Source of the DNA: Candidatus Staskawiczbacteria bacterium RIFCSPHIGHO2_02_FULL_42_22
GTDB taxonomy: Bacteria; Patescibacteriota; Minisyncoccia; Minisyncoccales; Staskawiczbacteraceae
Direction of reading: 5' to 3'
Assembly: GCA_001820175.1 (NCBI GenBank)
Contig: MHOT01000022.1
Span: 1-39,554, forward strand
Length of the DNA: 39,554 nucleotides
This document shows, piece by piece, positions 37,556 to 39,554 of the stretch (position 1 is its first letter; every line of letters begins with the position of its first letter). A program made the translations under genes and the position numbers. Under the pieces are notes generated by a model, which was not told where the DNA came from, searched no databases, and was given only the letters and a program-made list of their open reading frames with translations.

Positions 37556-37646
37556 TGGGGTGGCAGGGTTGAAACCCGCATACACGCTCGTTAAAGCGCG
37601 TCCCAGAGGTACCACTTCCTCCGGGCTCTAGTTGAGCTACACCCCC
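37556..37646 (-). tRNA. tRNA-like gene with abnormal arms
   Basis: Acceptor GGGGGTG / CACCCCA (the outermost pair is G-A), a D-arm GCTC-AACTA-GAGC lacking the GG pair, and a T-arm GCGGG-TTTCAAC-CCTGC are clear. Between them lie two stems instead of an ordinary anticodon arm: CCCGGAGG / CCTCTGGG with the 8-nt loop AAGTGGTA, and ACGCGCT / AGCGTGT with the 6-nt loop TTAACG. The first stem ends in GGGAC like the double-hairpin inserts. I cannot assign an anticodon safely. It may be an insert-bearing or degenerate tRNA. Confidence 0.5.
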
Positions 37647-37653
37647 AAGAAAA

Positions 37654-37720
37654 ACGCTGGCAATCGGCCCTGCCGTAAAGCAACGACTTACAAAGTCATC
37701 GCTTCGCCGATCGCCAGCGA
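37654..37720. repeat. hairpin between the two tRNA-like genes
   Basis: Outer arms CGCTGGCAATCGGC / GCCGATCGCCAGCG (one mismatch) enclose inner arms GCAACGACTT / AAGTCATCGC. It may be an RNA-processing stem or another insert. Confidence 0.65.
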
Positions 37721-37721
37721 A

Positions 37722-37811
37722 TGGAGCCGGCAGGAATCGAACCTACAACCTCCGGAACCGCTGAAACACCCGAAAGCGGAATCCGGCGCTCTGCCAATGA
37801 GCTTCGGCCCC
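37722..37811 (-). tRNA. tRNA-Arg (CCG) with an 18-nt anticodon-loop insertion
   Basis: Acceptor GGGGCCG / CGGCTCC, D-arm GCTC-ATTGGCA-GAGC, anticodon stem CCGGA / TCCGG, variable loop AGGTT, T-arm GTAGG-TTCGATT-CCTGC and discriminator A all fit a class I tRNA. The anticodon loop is 25 nt instead of 7. Removing 18 nt leaves TTCCGGT (anticodon CCG, G37); a reading TTGCGGT is also possible. The extra RNA can pair as a 4-bp helix CCGC / GCGG flanked by small bulges, with the loop TTTCGGGTGTTTCA. No CCA is encoded. Confidence 0.65.
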
Positions 37812-37835
37812 TACCAAATCTTGAGTTAAAGAGCA

Positions 37836-37956
37836 AAAAAAGTGCTGGGCAATTGAATCCCCTCGTTTGAGGATTGCCCTCTCGCAAACCTCAAATTAAC
37901 TCAACTGCCCAGCCATTTATGTATTTTCTAAAATACATAAATGGCTGGGCAGTTGC
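37836..37956. promoter_or_regulatory. 16S downstream spacer with mutually exclusive hairpins
   Basis: Three related segments occur: GTGCTGGGCAATTG (37840-37853), CAACTGCCCAGCC (37901-37914) and GGCTGGGCAGTTG (37943-37956). The middle one can pair with either neighbour. Middle plus right form a perfect stem of about 26 bp (TGCCCAGCCATTTATGTATT and complement); middle plus left enclose a TTTGAGG / CCTCAAA stem. It lies between 16S rRNA and the tRNA-Arg gene. Confidence 0.6.
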
Positions 37957-38221
37957 CATTAAAATTATTGGTAAGTTTTTATTTACTTCATACTACATGT
38001 TTCATGTTTTATGAAGTTAGTTCCTTAAAGTTGTTTCGAATAGCCGGATTTTTTGTCGAACCCTGCTAAACGCATGTAGTTTATAATAGATTGACACTCT
38101 TCGCCAAAGCTTCGACCCCGACTTGCGTCAGGACGCCTTAGCGAAACGTGTTTCCACTATAACTTAGTCAACTCTTTTAAAAAAATGATCCACGAACAGC
38201 TTCCGCTACCCGTGCCTTGTT

Positions 38222-38540
38222 CATGATTTCTCCTTTCTTTCGATTGGCATGGACTATATCTTCATCCGTTCAACCGAACGGAGCCAACGTGTAGTCTCTA
38301 CGGGGTCATAGCGACACGAAGTGTCGCAAACAATTAACAATTGACAATTAACACTTAACCGAAAAGTTAAATGTCAAATGTTAAAAGTTAAATGTTCGCG
38401 CCCTTCGGGCGCGCTAGACTTCCCTCGGTATTGCCTTCATGCCCTCATTGTATCAAATAAGGAGCTAAGGTTCCACCGATACAGTTAGATTTTTCAGTCA
38501 CATTACTGTGAGAGGTCGCGACAAGGTGTAGTTTACACCC
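38222..38540 (-). ncRNA. group I intron in 16S rRNA after U1498
   Basis: The 5' exon ends CTAAGTCGT (U before the intron) and the intron ends in G (ATCATG) before AACAAGG, as group I introns do. The core pair AGAGACTACACG (R-like) and GAAGATATAGTCC (S-like) is clear, giving the P7 pairing GACTA / TAGTC. It is 319 nt long with no ORF. A peripheral loop at 38333-38402 is filled by the TTGACAATT/GTTAAATGTC degenerate repeat plus a GCGCCCGAAGGGCGC hairpin. Confidence 0.85.
38333..38402. repeat. degenerate TTAACAATTGACA repeat within the group I intron
   Basis: CAATTAACAATTGACAATTA units and the complement TTAAATGTCAAATGTTAAAA flank an ACCGAAAAGTT centre. Same family as 14895-14992. Confidence 0.7.
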
Positions 38541-38625
38541 ACGACTTAGCCCTTCTTACTGAATCTAGCTTAGGCCCATTTGCATGGAACTTCGGCTATC
38601 CCCAGCTTGCTTGGCTTGACGGGCG

Positions 38626-39452
38626 ATTATCCTCTAGAAACATAGAGTTGATGTTCCCACCGTACGAGCGGATTTCCCGCATACGGCGAGCTCTAATGCA
38701 TTTTTTGCTTAAGGTTATAAATCTTAAGCAATCCAGAATCAGTCAAATGTTCTCCCATTTTTATCTTTTTCATTATTTCACAGAACAATTTGAAGTCTTT
38801 TTGTTTAGAATTAAACTGTAGCTTGTGTTGTGTAAAAAATGGGATGATAATTTTTTCTAAATCCTCACGATTTGTTACTTCAAAACGATAACAATTTTGA
38901 TGATTTATCCGTGTATCTTTTTGAAAATACACATTACCACAACCAAAATATTTTTTAAGCTCATACAAAATATGTTTGTCTTTTTCTATAAGCTTAATGT
39001 AAAATCTTGGTTCAACTTTAACTCTTCTTGTTAGTGGGTTATGCAAAGCTGGATTTTTTACATAGGCAGTGAAGCTTCCTTCACCATCTACTAATCCAAC
39101 CACGTAATCATTAGAGAGATTCCTTCGCATAAATATAATTTATGTTTAATATGAATCAGCTGACTTCTGACGCAGCGTTAGTAGTTTCAGTATACTACGT
39201 CAGATCTCCATGGGTCAATATAGTTTCTCTTCCTGGCATTACAACAGGGTTCCTTATGATTTTTCGCTATGCTCACCGCCTCATATCATAGCTCAAATCC
39301 CCTGGTTTTTATTTGCACTGCCATTTGCCTTCAGCCCTCCGGCGTTTACCTCGCGGTAATTCGCCTGCTGTTCAGCTACGCTTCCTCGAGTCTTAACGAG
39401 AAAGGAAAAGATTTTAACTTTTTAGATACTATACCTGCCATGCGCGTTTATT
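38626..39452 (-). ncRNA. group II intron with LAGLIDADG ORF in 16S rRNA (between C1399 and C1400)
   Basis: At 38655-38692 the minus strand shows a domain V hairpin: GCCGTATGCGG, a GAAA-type loop, CCGCTCGTACGGT. A short domain VI-like hairpin (CTCTA / TAGAG) and the intron end GGATAAT follow, before the exon CGCCCGTC. The 5' domain has group II-like elements (GAGGTAAACGCCGGAGGGC, ATGAGGCGGTGAGCATAGCG). The expected GTGYG start is not seen at the exon junction (AATAAACGCG instead), as in rRNA group II introns with extra 5' nucleotides. The ORF stop abuts domain V, so the ORF occupies domain IV. Total 827 nt. Confidence 0.75.
38693..39130 (-). CDS. LAGLIDADG homing endonuclease (intron-encoded)
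   Basis: The protein has 145 residues. A single LAGLIDADG motif reads YVVGLVDGEGSFTAY (about 9-23), followed by the usual alpha-beta-beta-alpha segments: VEPRFYIKLIEKDKHILYEL, the DNA-contact strand FGCGNVYFQKDT, and YRFEVTNREDLEKIIIPFF. With one motif it should act as a homodimer cutting the intronless 16S site. It lies in domain IV of the group II intron in place of a reverse transcriptase. No SD precedes it. Confidence 0.92.
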   Translation of the reverse strand: MRRNLSNDYVVGLVDGEGSFTAYVKNPALHNPLTRRVKVEPRFYIKLIEKDKHILYELKKYFGCGNVYFQKDTRINHQNCYRFEVTNREDLEKIIIPFFTQHKLQFNSKQKDFKLFCEIMKKIKMGEHLTDSGLLKIYNLKQKMH

Positions 39453-39554
39453 GTGAGTACAAGACTCAGGAACGTATTCATCGCCACGTAGCTGATTGGC
39501 GATTACTAGCAATTCCAGCTTCATGAGGGCGAATTTCAGCCCTCAATCCGAACT

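Larger units (their letters stand above)
38178..39554 (-). rRNA. rrs: 16S rRNA, 3' part, with two introns and no anti-SD
   Basis: The gene enters at the right edge near E. coli position 1290. Exons visible: 39453-39554 (ATGAAGCTGGAATTGCTAGT and CTTGTACTCAC), 38541-38625 (CGCCCGTCAAGCC...CTAAGTCGT) and 38221 down to about 38178 (AACAAGGCACGGGTAGCGGA, h45 with a GGAA loop, ending GTGGATCA). The segment after GGATCA is TTTTTTTAAAAGAG; the universal CCTCC is absent and does not occur in the next 150 nt. No 23S gene follows within the window; the spacer leads to tRNA-like genes. Confidence 0.9.

Noticed and set aside
883-38402. CRISPR arrays among the many repeats
   Set aside because: The repeats are degenerate palindromes with no constant repeat-spacer periodicity and no cas genes are present.
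38626-39452. Group I intron as host of the LAGLIDADG ORF
   Set aside because: No group I core or terminal G was found, and the segment after the ORF has a domain V shape. Not fully excluded without a covariance search.

Overview
The window looks like a chromosomal segment of a Candidate Phyla Radiation (Patescibacteria, probably Parcubacteria-like) bacterium. Evidence: moderately AT-rich DNA, standard code with TGA stops, core genes with no Shine-Dalgarno (SD) motif, a minimal mraZ-rsmH-ftsL-ftsI division cluster, a membrane-anchored ClpC-like ATPase, single-gene RmuC, GreA, YchF and SppA, and a 16S rRNA gene interrupted by introns. The lineage is inferred from gene content; no phylogeny was run.

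Layout. 1-6101: membrane and envelope genes on the minus strand (cupredoxin, RnfD/NqrB-reductase fusion, anchored FKBP, a Planctomycete-type domain protein, RmuC). 6207-11064: an orphan protein, a CaCA-type exchanger, an amino-acid permease, then plus-strand tRNA-Glu, a multi-HTH protein and a small membrane protein. 11149-14891: dcw cluster with a MraZ-type operator upstream. 15409-18758: ClpC-like ATPase plus two small membrane proteins. 18914-21554: small orphan genes, several with strong SD sequences. 21768-23010: L10/L7-L12 with a candidate leader. 23489-25408: helicase with a C-terminal repeat array. 26215-32969: CmpX-like protein, RluA-type synthase, orphan genes, YchF, SppA and two tiny membrane proteins. 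33015-36275: DUF218-like protein, Fic protein, DUF4325 protein and two gene remnants. 36322-37811: an unusual tRNA region surrounding greA. 38178-39554: the 3' part of 16S rRNA with a group II intron (LAGLIDADG ORF) and a group I intron.

Three themes recur. (1) The tRNA-Ala locus at 36322-36780 reads as tRNA genes nested inside one another. Small double-hairpin inserts interrupt the D and anticodon regions of tRNA-Ala copies, and the loop of one hairpin holds a complete tRNA-Ala gene. (2) Intergenic DNA is packed with fold-back repeats of several families whose arms differ between loci but stay self-complementary; some enter coding sequence in frame (rsmH, an NDYPRF-family protein). (3) The 16S 3' end reads GGATCA followed by a T-run, with no CCTCC anti-SD. 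Core genes lack SD, yet a minority of small accessory genes carry strong AGGAG-type SDs, giving two apparent classes of translation start.

All calls come from reading the sequence only. Protein family names rest on motif recognition, and RNA folds were paired by hand.
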